DNA of 6,575 bases from positions 1 through 6,575 of the forward strand of contig JBCBJZ010000178.1 in NCBI GenBank assembly GCA_038522635.1. The letters run 5' to 3'. Below the pieces are notes generated by a model. It made no database searches. It had not been told where the DNA came from and saw only the letters and a list, made by a program, of their open reading frames with translations. This DNA is from JBCBJZ01 sp038522635 (lineage in GTDB: Bacteria; Pseudomonadota; Alphaproteobacteria; Rhizobiales; Hyphomicrobiaceae). A program made the translations under genes and the position numbers. Shown here in pieces: positions 5,811 to 6,575 of this stretch. Each line of letters starts with the position of its first letter. The first letter of the stretch is position 1.

Positions 5811-5833
5811 CGCACTTTGCGTCGGTTGCCCTG
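5811..5833. repeat. degenerate half-copy of the palindromic repeat between bpt and its convergent neighbour
   Basis: The 23 bases starting CGCACTTTGCG match the 3' arm of copy 1 (4913-4935) at 20 of 23 positions. The three changes are all in the GCGCCCGTTGCTCTG part. No matching 5' arm lies in the 72-bp gap, so no 19-bp hairpin can form. It appears to be a relic or solo arm, placed where a terminator between convergent genes would be expected. Confidence 0.45.
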
Positions 5834-5838
5834 CGCCT

Positions 5839-6288
5839 TTAGCGCGCGAGCTCCGCGTCGACTTTCGTGAAGAGATAGCGCCACTTGGCCTTTTGCGTGG
5901 TGACCAGCCGCTCCAGCAGCCCGCGCAATTCATCCAGCACTTTGCAATCGGGCACTTCGCGCGTGCCCTCACGCCCCAAATCGTAGACCCGTGCCAGCGT
6001 CTGCTGCGTGCTTTGATCATAGGCTTGCGTCTTGGGATCGTGCACGAACGGCGCGGCCTGCGTCAGGAATTCGTCATAGCTCCAGCCGCGCTTGGCCTTG
6101 AGCGCCTGCAGCTTGCGTTGGAAGCGGGGCTTGTTCGCTTGCGTGAGGCCTTGCAGCGCGCGCGAGGACTGCTGGACGACGCGCTCGAAGGCGGCCTTGT
6201 CACATGCCATCCCTACGGATACCGGCAAAGCGCTCGCGGCCATGAAGCTGATCAAAGCCAGCCAACGTTGCATCGCGCACGGGTTCAT
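5839..6288 (-). CDS. small secreted protein of unknown function with two mature cysteines
   Basis: I do not recognise the family. The 149-residue product begins with a likely Sec signal peptide: MNPCAMQRW, then a hydrophobic run to about residue 28, with possible cleavage at GMA before Cys29. That Cys could also be read as a poor lipobox (VGMAC), but Gly-Met-Ala is atypical. The mature part, about 120 residues, is helical-looking, rich in Lys, Arg and Gln, and has no membrane segment. Cys29 and Cys115 (VPDCKVLDEL) are its only cysteines and may form a disulfide. Aromatic patches occur at RGWSYDEFL (67-75) and KWRYLFTKVD (135-144). ATG 6288 has only CAGG 12 bases upstream; GTG 6297 sits 9 bases after AGGGGA and is a good alternative adding three residues. 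It converges on bpt with a 72-bp gap and no clear terminator. Confidence 0.7.
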   Translation of the reverse strand: MNPCAMQRWLALISFMAASALPVSVGMACDKAAFERVVQQSSRALQGLTQANKPRFQRKLQALKAKRGWSYDEFLTQAAPFVHDPKTQAYDQSTQQTLARVYDLGREGTREVPDCKVLDELRGLLERLVTTQKAKWRYLFTKVDAELAR

Positions 6289-6427
6289 TCGCACCACGGA
6301 CCTGTTTCCCCTGCCACCCTTTCGCGAGGCGTCGCACAACCATGGGGCCAAAAAGGGGATAAGACCGCGGCCTGACGGTCCATAGGGTTACCGCGATCGA
6401 CAGAGCCCCGCTCTAACGCCGGCTTCA

Positions 6428-6486
6428 GATCATCGGCGATTAGTCGGGATCACCATGGGTGAGCCCGAAATCGCCCAAAGATGATC
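6428..6486. repeat. 59-base imperfect palindrome with 23 potential base pairs
   Basis: Reading inward, GATCATC (6428-6434) pairs with GATGATC (6480-6486), GGCGATT (6435-6441) with AATCGCC (6469-6475), TCGGG (6444-6448) with CCCGA (6464-6468), and CACC (6451-6454) with GGTG (6458-6461). The loop is ATG. The CAAA at 6476-6479 is a one-sided bulge after the 7-bp outer stem, and AG (6442-6443) is a smaller one. Read on the minus strand the element contains CTTTGGGCG at the same place as the repeat at 6497, but its stem sequence is different. It lies upstream of the small secreted-protein gene. Confidence 0.75.
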
Positions 6487-6496
6487 TACTCTTTAG

Positions 6497-6573
6497 GTGC
6501 AGAGCAACTTTGGGCGCAAAGGCAAGGCGCGCGTGTTTGAGCCGATGATCCGCACTTTGCGCCCGTTGCTCTA
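6497..6573. repeat. palindromic intergenic repeat, copy 2
   Basis: AGAGCAAC (6501-6508) pairs with GTTGCTCT (6565-6572), and GGGCGCAAAG (6512-6521) with CTTTGCGCCC (6555-6564), with the TTT bulge at 6509-6511. It is the second full copy of the element at 4859, with identical arms and a diverged loop. It is in the same orientation as copy 1. Only two bases remain in the window after it, so its right flank cannot be assessed. Confidence 0.85.
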
Positions 6574-6575
6574 AC

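Larger units (their letters stand above)
6289..6575. other. right-end non-coding region dominated by palindromes
   Basis: No gene is supported here. The bases nearest the small secreted-protein gene (6289-6400) form its leader and presumably hold its promoter, but no good -35/-10 pair stands out. From 6428 to the window end the DNA is almost entirely two hairpin elements separated by 10 bases. What lies beyond is unknown. Confidence 0.6.

Noticed and set aside
6401..6417. CAGAGC-CCC-GCTCTAAC, resembling a collapsed repeat with only outer arms
   Set aside because: The similarity to the repeat ends is only 6 and 8 bases, too short to separate from chance without more copies.
4859..6573. The two repeat copies as ends of a composite mobile element carrying bpt
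   Set aside because: The copies are in direct orientation and hairpin-shaped, no transposase gene lies between them, no target duplication is visible, and bpt is an ordinary chromosomal gene.

Overview
The window looks like chromosomal DNA of a GC-rich alphaproteobacterium. The evidence is an LdtR-type MarR regulator upstream of an L,D-transpeptidase gene, a porphobilinogen synthase with an aspartate (magnesium-type) metal site, and a bacterial N-end-rule leucyl/arginyltransferase. Genus cannot be read from the sequence; Caulobacterales/Hyphomonadaceae-like or Rhizobiales-like are only guesses.

Layout. Bases 1-3305 carry three minus-strand genes. They are a 5' fragment of a secreted L,D-transpeptidase running off the left edge (1-819), the regulator ldtR (1335-1844), and a 3-hydroxyisobutyryl-CoA hydrolase-type crotonase (2163-3305). 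A 175-bp divergent region (3306-3480) holds a perfect 8+8 palindrome and separates the hydrolase from hemB (3481-4530, plus). A 480-bp gene-free gap follows, then bpt (5011-5766, plus). Bpt converges on a small minus-strand secreted protein of unknown function (5839-6288). The right end (6289-6575) has no gene and is filled with palindromic DNA.

How the genes relate. LdtR and the transpeptidase are a known cell-wall remodelling pair in alphaproteobacteria, so regulation of the fragment by its neighbour is expected. The hydrolase belongs to valine degradation, hemB to tetrapyrrole synthesis and bpt to N-end-rule protein turnover. I see no single pathway joining them; this looks like a housekeeping neighbourhood with wide intergenic spaces.

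The most unusual content is non-coding. Two copies of a roughly 76-bp imperfect palindrome (4859-4935 and 6497-6573) have identical arms and diverged loops. Beside the second copy is another hairpin (6428-6486) with different stem sequence but the same plan: a 7-bp outer stem, a one-sided bulge and a TTTGGGCG core. Degenerate half-copies appear at 5811-5833 and 3331-3345. This looks like an intergenic REP-like or structured-RNA family. No complete novel defence or mobile system is visible.
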